Assembly (NCBI GenBank): GCA_050330095.1
Contig: JBHJOC010000111.1
Span: 1 to 24,238 of the forward strand
Source: JBCBWG01 sp036804185
Lineage (GTDB): Bacteria; Pseudomonadota; Alphaproteobacteria; Rhizobiales; Hyphomicrobiaceae
Length of the DNA stretch: 24,238 bases
Direction: 5' to 3'
Part shown: piece after piece, positions 7,534-14,951 of the stretch
Layout: the number at the start of each line of letters is the position of its first letter
Position numbering within the stretch: position 1 is the stretch's first letter
Translations under genes and position numbers: made by a program
Notes under the pieces: model-generated
What the model was told of the DNA's origin: nothing
The model's input: only the letters and a program-made list of their open reading frames with translations
The model's database searches: none

Positions 7534-8418
7534 TCAGCGGCCCGTCACGACCTGCATGGCGGCTTGCGACAACTCGATCACGGCGGCGTTGCGTGTGTCG
7601 AAGTCAGCCTCGGCGTCCGACAGAAAGATGGCGATGAAGAAGGGCTCCCGGTCCAGCGGTGTCACCATCGCCACGATGTTGCGGTTGAAGCTGGCACTGC
7701 CCGACCGGTCGGCGACATGCCAGCCCTCAGGCGTGCTCGCACGGATCAAGGCGCCCGTCACGCCCCCCGCGCCCATCCAGTCGACAAGCTGCGCACGCGA
7801 TTGCGGCGTCAGTGCGTCGCCGGTCAGCAAGGCTTCCATCGTGGAGACCATCGCGTTCGGCGTGGTGGTGTCGCGCGGGTCTCCCGGCGCGAAGGTGTTG
7901 ACCTCTGGCTCGCGGCGGTCCAGCCGGCTTACGAGATCGCCGATCTTGCGCAGGAAAGCCGTCACGCTCTGCGGCCCACCGATGCGGTCGATCAGGATGT
8001 TGGTCGCCGTGTTATCGCTCATGTCGAGTGCTGCGAAACACAAATCGCCGACGCTCATCGTACTGCCGATCATGCTTTCGGTCACCGGTGCATAGTCGAG
8101 CAGATCCGCCTGTTCGATTGTGATCGGCTCATTGAGGCTGATCTTGCCCGCGTCGACGCGGTCCAGAACCGCGCCGCATAGCATGGTCTTGAACGTGCTG
8201 GCCATCAGGAAGCGCTCGTCGGCGCGATGGCTCATCGACCAATCCGAACCGCTGTCACGGATCACGATGCCGACGCGGGCGTCGAGCCTCTGTTCGATGC
8301 TTTCGATGGTTGCGATGAGGCGTGCTTCTGCGTCGCTGGCAGATGCTGGCGCAGCGGCGCAAAGGCCCGCAACCAGCCCGGCAGCTAAAAGCGGCATCGA
8401 AGCGGCGTATGGAAACAT
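7534..8418 (-). CDS. Class A beta-lactamase with RSG motif (CARB/PSE-like)
   Basis: A 294-residue protein, normal for class A serine beta-lactamases, with a Sec signal ending near ASAS (residue 28), so periplasmic. The motifs are complete: STFK (Ser74, Ambler S70), SDN (134-136), E170-PEVN (Ambler E166 to N170), and DRSGS in place of the usual KTG (Arg238, Ambler 234). RSG at this place, together with PRDTTTP and VTGALIR-type segments, is the pattern of carbenicillin-hydrolysing CARB/PSE enzymes. Cys81 and Cys127 match the Ambler 77/123 disulfide. The start is ATG 8418 with an AGGA-containing site upstream; the frame extends to 8526 but lacks signal-like sequence there. No ampR-type regulator is next to it. 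Substrate range cannot be read from sequence. Confidence 0.95.
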   Translation of the reverse strand: MFPYAASMPLLAAGLVAGLCAAAPASASDAEARLIATIESIEQRLDARVGIVIRDSGSDWSMSHRADERFLMASTFKTMLCGAVLDRVDAGKISLNEPITIEQADLLDYAPVTESMIGSTMSVGDLCFAALDMSDNTATNILIDRIGGPQSVTAFLRKIGDLVSRLDRREPEVNTFAPGDPRDTTTPNAMVSTMEALLTGDALTPQSRAQLVDWMGAGGVTGALIRASTPEGWHVADRSGSASFNRNIVAMVTPLDREPFFIAIFLSDAEADFDTRNAAVIELSQAAMQVVTGR

Positions 8419-9022
8419 CCGGTCATCCTTTTCCTTAGATCGATGGCGCGATACCCTCCGGCTCTCGGGGGTGGGGTACTGTACGAATGACAGAGATGCG
8501 GAGGAAGCTGCCAATATACCCGTCACCTGTTATCCTGGCGCCGTGTACGTTCGAACTGGCCATTCTGAAGACAGGATAACGGCGGCGATTCGGATCGACG
8601 CAAGCTTAGCGAGCATGCATACACGCGCCACGTACATAGCGGCGGTGGCAGAGCGCAGCGGTCTCAGACTGATCTAAGATCAAGGGCAAGTCCTCGGGCT
8701 TTGTTGCCTTGATGACCGCTACTTCCTCGAAAAGGTCTTCATGTCACTGCTCATCGTGGACGCAGGTTCGCGTTGACGCGGCATCGGCCGACAACTCCTC
8801 GGAGCTGCCGCTTCCGAGCATTTGGAAATGCGGTCCTCGTCGTCGCGCGCCACGACCTGCACGCGGGCGGCTTTCATCACGTTCACAAAGGACGAGGGTG
8901 AGGAGTTGGCGAAGCTCTCCAGCGCCGGGGTGACCTCAGCCATAGCGGTCGTTGACGAGGATGCCGTAGGTGCCGCCGCAGCTTCTGGCGGGTTGGCGGC
9001 TGGTCTCACGGGCGATCCGTGC
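8419..9022. other. Region between beta-lactamase and sensor kinase, no recognised gene
   Basis: Several frames are open here on both strands but none matches a family I know. A minus-strand frame 8719-9009 (GTG start, 96 aa) follows the kinase stop closely, and other minus-strand pieces such as TYGILVNDRYG and VAVIKATKPEDLPLI are protein-like but in separate frames. The stretch may be a decayed gene. It also holds the inverted repeat at 8529-8580. Confidence 0.4.
8529..8580. repeat. Inverted repeat upstream of the beta-lactamase
   Basis: Perfect 9-bp arms GTTATCCTG (8529-8537) and CAGGATAAC (8572-8580) are separated by 34 bases. The repeat lies about 110 bases upstream of the beta-lactamase start. 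It could be a terminus of a lost small element or a regulatory structure; nothing decides between these. Confidence 0.35.
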
Positions 9023-10387
9023 TCAATGAGCCCGGTCGGCCTGGAACCGGGGCATCTCGACGATCATCCTCGCACCGCCGCCGGGTGCTTCGGAAATCGT
9101 TAAGCTCCCTTCGTGCCGGTCGACGAGGTTGCTGACGATTGCAAGGCCAAGCCCTGAGCCTCCGGTGGTTCGCGCGCGGGACCGCTCGAGCCGAACGAAC
9201 GGCTCGCGCACCATCTCACGCATCTCGGCTGGAATGCCGGGCCCACGGTCGTCGATGGTTACGATGACGCGTCCTGGCGACGAACTGATCCCGACCCGCG
9301 CCTCGTGACCGTAGGCGATTGCATTATCGATCAGGTTGGAAAAGACCCGCCGCAGCGCGAGGCGATTGCCGAGCACGTATAGCGGGCCCGAAGTGTGGCT
9401 GATCTCAAGTTGGAAAGTCTGGTCCGACCGTGCATCACGTTCCGCGGGGAGCAGCTCACGGATGTCGACCAGTTCGAGCACGGAATCCGTTGACGTTTCG
9501 GTACCCTGCGTGGCGAGTAGCGCATCGTCGAGCAAGCGAACCATGTCGTCGAGGTCCGATAGTGCCTGGTTCAGGCTTGGCGAAGGTTTTTCGTTATCCA
9601 ATCGCAGGCGAACCTTGGTGGCAAACGTCCTGACGTCATGCTGGAGACCGCCGACCAGGGCCAGGCGCGACTTCAAGAGTCGCGACAGACGCTCCTGCTG
9701 GCGATTGAAGGCGGCAACCAGTGCGCGGATTTCAGGCGCCGATGAGCGCACTTCGGGAATAGGCTGCGGGTCATCCCGCAGATCGATCTTGTCGACCGCG
9801 CGCACCAGATCTTCCAAGGGCCGGATCTGACGGAGAAGGAATACAAGCATCAGCAAGGCAATGATCGTGCCCAACAACCCGGCCCCGAACCCAAGTGGCA
9901 ATCCAAGATTGGTGACCGGAAACAATTCTCGGGATCGAAGAACGAGCAGCTTGCTATCCTTGAGAGTTGTTCGCAGCACGAGGCTCGCGTCTTCACTGCG
10001 CAGGATCCGTGGGAGGCCGCCGATCGGCCGCTCTTGATGCCAGATATCAAGCCACGCGTTCCGTGTCGGCATCGCAGTTCGATAGGTGTCTTGGAGGTCT
10101 CTGAGTTGCCCGTCTTCAAGCAGCTCAAGGCTGACCTCGGGCAAAGGAATGGTTTCGAGCGTGACCTCAAGAAGCGGCGTCGACAGCGCCGGAAGGATTT
10201 TCGCCCGCGCCTCGTCAGTCAGGTCGTCGAGGAGGTCTGCCATGGCCGCAACCTTGGCCGGCGAGGGGATCGTCGCCTGAGAATTGATCTCCGAACGCCT
10301 GAGGACATACGCCGTGGCGAGCACCGAAATGGCGAGGAACGCCACCACGACGGTCAGGCCAATGCGGACGGCAAGCGACGTTTTCAT
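9023..10387 (-). CDS. Sensor histidine kinase (EnvZ/HAMP type)
   Basis: A 454-residue inner-membrane kinase. Topology: transmembrane helix 1 at about residues 10-29, a ~130-residue periplasmic sensor segment, helix 2 at about 164-186 (GFGAGLLGTIIALLMLVFLL), then a HAMP-like linker. The phosphoacceptor is His250 in LQHDVRTFATKVRLRL; the Pro that normally follows HDxRT is absent. The catalytic domain has the N box NLIDNAIAYG (351-360), the G1 box DDRGPGIP (379-386) and the G2 box GSGLGLAIV (410-418). It is transcribed after the response regulator, with a 4-base ATGA overlap, so the two form one operon. The signal is unknown; the periplasmic segment has no family I recognise. Confidence 0.95.
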   Translation of the reverse strand: MKTSLAVRIGLTVVVAFLAISVLATAYVLRRSEINSQATIPSPAKVAAMADLLDDLTDEARAKILPALSTPLLEVTLETIPLPEVSLELLEDGQLRDLQDTYRTAMPTRNAWLDIWHQERPIGGLPRILRSEDASLVLRTTLKDSKLLVLRSRELFPVTNLGLPLGFGAGLLGTIIALLMLVFLLRQIRPLEDLVRAVDKIDLRDDPQPIPEVRSSAPEIRALVAAFNRQQERLSRLLKSRLALVGGLQHDVRTFATKVRLRLDNEKPSPSLNQALSDLDDMVRLLDDALLATQGTETSTDSVLELVDIRELLPAERDARSDQTFQLEISHTSGPLYVLGNRLALRRVFSNLIDNAIAYGHEARVGISSSPGRVIVTIDDRGPGIPAEMREMVREPFVRLERSRARTTGGSGLGLAIVSNLVDRHEGSLTISEAPGGGARMIVEMPRFQADRAH

Positions 10388-11106
10388 TGCGACACGATCT
10401 GAACCGTCGGCGTGAACAGATAGCCGTGATTTCGGATCGTGGCGATCACTCGCTCGTTGTCGCTTGCCACCTCGATCTTCTTGCGCAGCCGCGACACCAG
10501 GGTATCGATCGACCGGTCGAAAGGATCGGCGTTGCGGCCGTGCATCTTGTCGAGCAGTTGATCGCGCGAAAGAACGCGCTGCGGTGCTTGTACGAAACAG
10601 ACAAGCAAATCGAATTCTGCGCCGGTCAGGCCAACATCACGACCTGACTGATCCGTAATTCGCCGCGCATTGATGTCGACGGTATAGTGATTGAACCGCA
10701 GCACCGCTTTGGGCGGGTTGAGTTCTGGAGGCGGCACGCCACGGCGCAACACCGACCGGATGCGGGCCAGCAGTTCCCGCTTCGAGAACGGCTTTGTCAC
10801 ATAGTCGTCCGCGCCGATTTCGAGCCCGACGATGCGGTCGACCTCGGAGCTTCTGGCCGTCAGCATGATCACGGGAATGCCGGATGCCGAGCGCAGGCGC
10901 CGGCAGATCGACAGGCCGTCCTCTCCGGGCAGCATGAGATCAAGCACGATGAGGTCGGGGCGGTCCAGCGCAATGGATGCGTCCATGTTCGCTGCGTCCG
11001 GCACGCCCTTCGCGCCAAAGCCCTCCTCGGCGAGAAAGCTGATGAGGAGCCCGCGGATATCGTCATCATCATCGACAACGAGGATCTTGGTCTGCTGTGC
11101 GCTCAT
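10384..11106 (-). CDS. OmpR-family response regulator
   Basis: A 240-residue protein with a receiver domain followed by a winged-helix DNA-binding domain. Receiver residues: acidic cluster DDDDD (12-16), phosphoacceptor Asp56 in VLDLMLPGEDG, the Thr in MLTARS, and Lys105 in TKPFSKRELLARI. The effector domain (about 130-236) contains LTGAEFDLLVCFVQ and RSIDTLVSRLRKKIE, the OmpR/PhoB recognition-helix region. The length is normal. It is followed by its kinase with a 4-base overlap and is divergent from a run of small secreted protein genes, which are likely targets (inference). Confidence 0.96.
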   Translation of the reverse strand: MSAQQTKILVVDDDDDIRGLLISFLAEEGFGAKGVPDAANMDASIALDRPDLIVLDLMLPGEDGLSICRRLRSASGIPVIMLTARSSEVDRIVGLEIGADDYVTKPFSKRELLARIRSVLRRGVPPPELNPPKAVLRFNHYTVDINARRITDQSGRDVGLTGAEFDLLVCFVQAPQRVLSRDQLLDKMHGRNADPFDRSIDTLVSRLRKKIEVASDNERVIATIRNHGYLFTPTVQIVSQ

Positions 11107-11317
11107 GAACGCAAATGTGTTCGATCAAGGGCCGCACTGCAAGCACTCCGGCGCGCCAGACACAAATTGTCAAAAACCAAACACCAATCGTCACAAAACG
11201 CTCGAGGCGCGAAAAATCCCAGCCAAGTTCGGCCCTTAAACCCCTTTGTGTCACAACCGAACGGCCGCCGCTCAACGGCCACCGCTCCTGGCAACCAGCA
11301 CCACATGAGAGGGTCAA
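11107..11317. promoter_or_regulatory. Divergent promoter region with candidate response-regulator sites
   Basis: The 211-base gap separates the regulator from the divergent small secreted gene. It holds related short motifs: GTCAAAAAC near 11169, GTCACAAAA near 11190, and TTGTGTCACAA (perfect 5+1+5 palindrome) at 11246-11256. A short ACAAATTGT palindrome is at 11162-11170. OmpR-type regulators usually bind direct repeats with such spacing, so these are candidates only. A Shine-Dalgarno-like GAGAGGG precedes the ATG at 11318. Confidence 0.4.
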
Positions 11318-11563
11318 ATGAAGAGCATGATCACGACCGCAGCCCTCACTGGTGTCCCCGCCATTTCCAGGCTCACCAACGCCTTCGCCTGGTCGCGCAA
11401 CGGCTGCGTCTCAGGTCCGCGCGGCACCAACACCTTCAACGCGCAGGGCAGTTGCTCTGGCAACAGTTGCTCCCGTTCGGCAACCGCGACGGGTGCTTAC
11501 GGCTTCACGACGACGGGGCCTGCCGGAAACTCCATGCGGCGCAGCAGCAGTTTCTCCTGGTGA
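11318..11563 (+). CDS. Small secreted protein, Gly/Ser/Thr-rich
   Basis: An 81-residue protein preceded by GAGAGGG. Residues 1-24 look like a weak Sec signal (MKSMITTAALTGVPAIS..., with NAFA as a possible cleavage site), but Pro14 and Arg18 interrupt the hydrophobic core. The rest is rich in Gly, Ser and Thr with Cys30, Cys46 and Cys51: NGCVSGPRGTN, GSCSGNSCSRSATATGAYG. This composition is seen in small alphaproteobacterial secreted proteins of unknown function. It is the first gene divergent from the two-component system and is separated from the next gene by a strong hairpin. The odd signal may mean reduced export or early decay. Confidence 0.55.
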   Translation: MKSMITTAALTGVPAISRLTNAFAWSRNGCVSGPRGTNTFNAQGSCSGNSCSRSATATGAYGFTTTGPAGNSMRRSSSFSW

Positions 11564-11577
11564 TGATACGGGAGCGT

Positions 11578-11599
11578 GGCTGGCCTGCCGGGGCCAGCC
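11578..11599. terminator. Hairpin between small secreted gene and AGMO-like gene
   Basis: Perfect 8-bp arms GGCTGGCC (11578-11585) and GGCCAGCC (11592-11599) close a 6-base loop. It lies 15 bases after the stop at 11563. There is no T-run, so it may act as an attenuator or mRNA-stabilising stem rather than a full terminator. Confidence 0.5.
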
Positions 11600-11636
11600 C
11601 CTCCTCAGGACACGCATCAAGAGAGGAAAGACATCC

Positions 11637-12539
11637 ATGTTCGATCCCAGCCAGATCCTGGATGCACGAACCGAGTTGGCGCCGCTGTTCTTTGCCACCG
11701 TCATCAGCCTGATGGTGCTCGAGGTCGTGGCGAGCCGCCTCGCCCACATCGAGACCCACGATGGCAAGGAAACAGCAGCGTCGTTCGTGATCGCGATCGG
11801 CAACAAGATCATCCGAACGTTCGAAGCCGGCATCGTCGCCGTGCCGTTCCTCCTGGCCTACAATTACCGGCTGTTTGAAATTGATCTCGCGTCGCCGCTT
11901 GCCTGGATCGCGCTCTTCCTGCTCGTTGAGTTCGTCTACTACTGGCACCATCGCGCCTCACACCGGGTGCGCTGGCTATGGGCGACGCATTCCGTCCATC
12001 ATACGCCGACCCGGTTTAATCTCACCGCGGGAATCAGGCTCGGGTGGACCGGCGGAATTTCTGGACATTTCCTGTTTTATATCCCGATCGCGCTGATTGG
12101 CTTTCATCCGCTGGCCATCGCGGCAGTGCTGGGCGCCAACCTTGGCTATCAGTTCTTCATCCACTCCGAGTGGGTGCCGCGCCTTGGGCCACTTGAATGG
12201 GTCTTGAATACGCCGACACACCACCGTGTCCATCATGCGAGCAACGAAACCTGCCTTGACAAGAATTACGGCGGCACACTCATCATCTTCGACCGGTTGT
12301 TTGGCACGTTCGCGGCGCTGCCGGAACATGAGCCGCTGCGCTATGGGCTGGTTGGTCGCGAGCCATCTCATAACCCCGTCACGATCGTCTTTGGTGAATG
12401 GGCCGCAATAATCCGCGATCTGCGCCGTGCAAAATCTGGATTGCGCGGATCTCTGTCGATCGTGTTCGGGCCACCGCGCGCAAACAGCGACACGAAAGAC
12501 GACATCGAAATAAACAGCAGAAGCCGACAGCAAGCATAA
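11637..12539 (+). CDS. Fatty acid hydroxylase/sterol desaturase family, alkylglycerol-monooxygenase-like
   Basis: A 300-residue integral membrane di-iron enzyme. The histidine clusters that bind iron are HHRASH (104-109), HSVHH (118-122) and HHRVHH (195-200), with His176 between. Hydrophobic segments lie at about 15-34, 60-77, 87-103, 143-157 and 159-172. The region NTPTHHRVHHASN...CLDKNYGG...IFDRLFGTF closely resembles alkylglycerol monooxygenase (TMEM195-like) members, which cleave ether lipids in animals with tetrahydrobiopterin; the bacterial substrate is unknown. The start is ATG 11637, preceded by AGAGGAAAG; the frame is open upstream, but that part overlaps the small secreted gene. It lies between secreted protein genes and a DevBCA-type exporter, so a role in an envelope lipid is a reasonable guess. 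Confidence 0.9.
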   Translation: MFDPSQILDARTELAPLFFATVISLMVLEVVASRLAHIETHDGKETAASFVIAIGNKIIRTFEAGIVAVPFLLAYNYRLFEIDLASPLAWIALFLLVEFVYYWHHRASHRVRWLWATHSVHHTPTRFNLTAGIRLGWTGGISGHFLFYIPIALIGFHPLAIAAVLGANLGYQFFIHSEWVPRLGPLEWVLNTPTHHRVHHASNETCLDKNYGGTLIIFDRLFGTFAALPEHEPLRYGLVGREPSHNPVTIVFGEWAAIIRDLRRAKSGLRGSLSIVFGPPRANSDTKDDIEINSRSRQQA

Positions 12540-12609
12540 GTCTTCCAAAACAATCGCACGATCGAAAAGACCCTCTCCGACCATCAAATCAAGACACAAG
12601 TAAAGTTAC

Positions 12610-12748
12610 ATGAGTAAAACAACCGCCACGCTTGTTGTCGCCCTGACCTAAGTGATTGGGGCAACCGCTGCGTCTGCTGCTGCCCCTGCCGGGACCAACG
12701 ATCGTGCGCGATGCGGAACAGCCCGTGACCAACACCTCAAGTTACTAA
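12610..12748 (+). pseudogene. Disabled small secreted protein gene
   Basis: From ATG 12610 the frame reads MSKTTATLVVALT, then a TAA at 12649-12651, and continues in the same frame as VIGATAASAAAPAG. Together these look like one signal peptide cut by a stop. Just after, a one-base frame change gives TIVRDAEQPVTNTSSY and a stop at 12746-12748, about 30 bases before the next gene. One stop and one probable frameshift suggest a dead gene in a run of small exported proteins. A sequencing error or an unusual read-through cannot be excluded. Confidence 0.45.
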
Positions 12749-12775
12749 CGAACCCAACTCTCGGAGTGAAAAACC

Positions 12776-13090
12776 ATGATCTCAAAACTCAAGTTCGCTG
12801 TCTTGCTGGCGTCAGCATCCGTGCTGTCGCTCTCCATCGCCGCACCAGCCAACGCAGATCCGCAACGCGCCCAGGTGCAGGCCAATTTTGAAGCGGCCGA
12901 CGTTAACCAGGACGGGCAGCTCGACATGGCCGAGTTCACAACTTTTATCAATCTCAACGCGCAGTATGGTCTCGGCCGAGCCGGGATGATCCGCAGCTTC
13001 GGTATGTACGAACGCGCTTTTAGCGAGGCAGACGCGAACGGAGACGGCGTGGTGACCAAAGAAGAAATTGCGGCGCGCGCCCAGAGGTAG
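12776..13090 (+). CDS. Secreted EF-hand calcium-binding protein
   Basis: A 104-residue protein with a Sec signal (about 1-27, ending PANA). Two EF-hand loops have the full 12-residue ligand pattern: DVNQDGQLDMAE at residues 42-53 and DANGDGVVTKEE at 86-97, each with acidic or Asn ligands at positions 1, 3, 5 and a Glu at 12. It should bind calcium in the periplasm or outside the cell; a partner is not known. The start ATG 12776 has GGAG upstream. It lies in the run of small exported proteins between the two-component system and the exporter. The usual small bacterial EF-hand family has this length and layout. Confidence 0.9.
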   Translation: MISKLKFAVLLASASVLSLSIAAPANADPQRAQVQANFEAADVNQDGQLDMAEFTTFINLNAQYGLGRAGMIRSFGMYERAFSEADANGDGVVTKEEIAARAQR

Positions 13091-13154
13091 TCAGCAGGAA
13101 TGCGGCGGTGGCGAATGCATCGTCATTTGGTCTGAAACCCTTGATCAAAGAGAA

Positions 13155-13403
13155 ATGAAGATGAAAGTATCGAAATTGTTGGCATCCGCGACAATCCTGA
13201 CGTTGATGATGGGGATGGCCAGTCTGGCCCCGGCGAGCGCCGCTTCAGCATCTCCAACACAGCTCAAGCTGCTCTCTGGTGACCAGAAATCGCAGGTGCA
13301 GAAGGTGCACTGCCGCCGCTTCCCTCACACCCACCGCCGCTGCACTTCGTGGCAGGGCGGCGTCTGCATCCGGTGGGTCAGCTACACCCATCGCTGCGGC
13401 TGA
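13155..13403 (+). CDS. Cationic secreted peptide with symmetric four-cysteine pattern
   Basis: An 82-residue protein with a Sec signal (1 to about 31, LASATILTLMMGMASL core, cleavage near ASA). The mature part is basic and rich in His and Arg. The four cysteines (53, 63, 71, 81) follow C-x9-C-x7-C-x9-C, and the two halves look like a duplicated unit: CRRFPHTHRRC and CIRWVSYTHRC. Two disulfides or a metal site are possible. I do not recognise a named family. The start is ATG 13155 (another Met two codons later). It ends the run of small exported proteins, 190 bases before the exporter operon. The spacing recalls twin CX9C proteins of mitochondria, but there is no evidence of homology. Confidence 0.7.
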   Translation: MKMKVSKLLASATILTLMMGMASLAPASAASASPTQLKLLSGDQKSQVQKVHCRRFPHTHRRCTSWQGGVCIRWVSYTHRCG

Positions 13404-13592
13404 CAGAGAGTGTCGCTTGGCCCAAGCGGTACAGATCGAGACGCGTTCGGCGAATGGACGCGTCCGTTCTGTGCGCCAGCTTGCAACGTGAATGCCGGTG
13501 GTCTGATGTGTGTCAAAGCCCGGCCGAGGTTCGGCACGGCAAAGACCAATAGTCTTAGTGTTTGCTCATGAAGCACAAAGCGACGTCAAGAT

Positions 13593-14951
13593 ATGACAAT
13601 AATCGATGACTTCCGTGTTTCCCTCGGCAGGGCCACGGATTGGCTGAAAACGCGCATGTCATCAGAAACAAGCGCATCCGCGGCAACCACTCAGATCGGC
13701 GAACCCGGTTCGCTGCCGCTCGCTGACAGCGGGAAAGCGGCACCCACACCGGTGGCCCGACGTGCCCGGCCGAGCCTTCTCAGTGTCGTTGCGATCACGA
13801 TGGGCTTATTGCTCCTCGGCGGCGTGCTGGGGCTCTACTTCCAGGGCCCAGTCTTGCGCGCAATCTTCGATTGGACACTGCTTGAACCCGGCGCCGGTGC
13901 CAGCAAGCCGATTGCCTTGCCCCTCGAGCGGATACCGTCGAAGCAGCGAGTTGCAGCGCTGGCGGTCGGCGATGTGCTCGCGCTCGGCCGTTTGCGGCCG
14001 CGCGACGGAGTCGTGGCGGTGGGCCTTCCGGTCGGCTCCGGCGATGCCCGTATCGAGAAGCTGCTCGTCACTCAGGGCGATGTCGTGGCCAAGGGTGCGT
14101 TGCTGGCGGTGCTTGATACTCGCAGCCAGTACGAGGCCGCACTTGAGAACGCCGAGACGACCGTCGCGACACGGCGCGCCAGCCTCGACAAGATGCGCGC
14201 ACAGATTGCCGTCGGCGAAGCAGAAACGCGCGCCCTGTTGGAAAGCGCGAAGGTCAGCCAGGTTGCGGCCGAAGCCGAACTGGCGCGTGCGCGGCAGCTC
14301 CGGGCGCGCGATGTGACCACCGAGGCGCGTCTTGAAGACGCTCAATCGAAGGCCGACTCAGCGAAGGCGGACGTCGCCCGCCTGACGGCTACGCTCTCGC
14401 GTTACACCACAAACGCAGACGGCAGGCAGGTTGACGTTGCGCTTGCCGAGGCCGAACTGGCCGCGGCTGAACGAGCCTTGGAACAGGCGCGAAAGGATCT
14501 CGACCGCGCTCGTGTCTACGCACCGCGCGCCGGCACCATCATCGAACTTGCCCTGCGCGAAGGCGAGCGACCGCCGGCGGACGGTCTCTTGAAGCTCGGC
14601 GACACCTCGTTGATGGAGGCCGACCTCGAAGTGTTCCAGGCCAACGTTTTGCGGGTCGCCTCTGGCCAATCGGTCTCGATCCGCTCCGACGTCCTGGGCG
14701 AAACCGAATTGACCGGACGTGTGGCGCGGATCGGGACGCTTGTCGGGCGCCAGAACGTCACAGACGACGACCCGGCCGCCAACACGGATGCACGCGTACT
14801 TGAAGTGATCGTGACGCTCGATGAAGCCTCGAACGCGCAGGCCGCCCGTCTCATCGGCCTCGAGGTTATCGCACGCATCCATGCTGCTGTTGGGCCCGCC
14901 ACCGGCGCCGCCGGTGAGCAAGAAGACCACGCCAAGGAGGCCGCCCAATGA
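13593..14951 (+). CDS. HlyD-family membrane fusion protein (DevB-like)
   Basis: A 452-residue periplasmic adaptor anchored by one transmembrane helix (about 61-83, LLSVVAITMGLLLLGGVLG). The lipoyl-like half domain starts near 124 (VGDVLALGRLRPRDGVVAVG), a long Ala/Glu/Arg-rich coiled coil spans about 175-300, and the chain returns with VYAPRAGTIIELALREGE, the second lipoyl half, then beta-barrel segments. This layout, together with the next two genes, matches DevB of DevBCA exporters, which join an inner membrane ABC pump to a TolC-type outer membrane channel. The N-terminal cytoplasmic part is unusually long (about 60 residues, polar). The stop overlaps the permease start (ATGA at 14948). 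No TolC gene is in the window. Confidence 0.9.
   Translation: MTIIDDFRVSLGRATDWLKTRMSSETSASAATTQIGEPGSLPLADSGKAAPTPVARRARPSLLSVVAITMGLLLLGGVLGLYFQGPVLRAIFDWTLLEPGAGASKPIALPLERIPSKQRVAALAVGDVLALGRLRPRDGVVAVGLPVGSGDARIEKLLVTQGDVVAKGALLAVLDTRSQYEAALENAETTVATRRASLDKMRAQIAVGEAETRALLESAKVSQVAAEAELARARQLRARDVTTEARLEDAQSKADSAKADVARLTATLSRYTTNADGRQVDVALAEAELAAAERALEQARKDLDRARVYAPRAGTIIELALREGERPPADGLLKLGDTSLMEADLEVFQANVLRVASGQSVSIRSDVLGETELTGRVARIGTLVGRQNVTDDDPAANTDARVLEVIVTLDEASNAQAARLIGLEVIARIHAAVGPATGAAGEQEDHAKEAAQ

Noticed and set aside
8822..9103. Plus-strand frame with an Ala-rich sequence beside the kinase gene
   Set aside because: It overlaps the 3' end of the kinase antisense, has a TTG start with no ribosome site, and shows no family likeness.
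13155..13403. Homology of the four-cysteine peptide to mitochondrial twin CX9C proteins
   Set aside because: Only the spacing agrees; the sequence is Arg/His-rich and exported through a Sec signal, so common origin is not supported.
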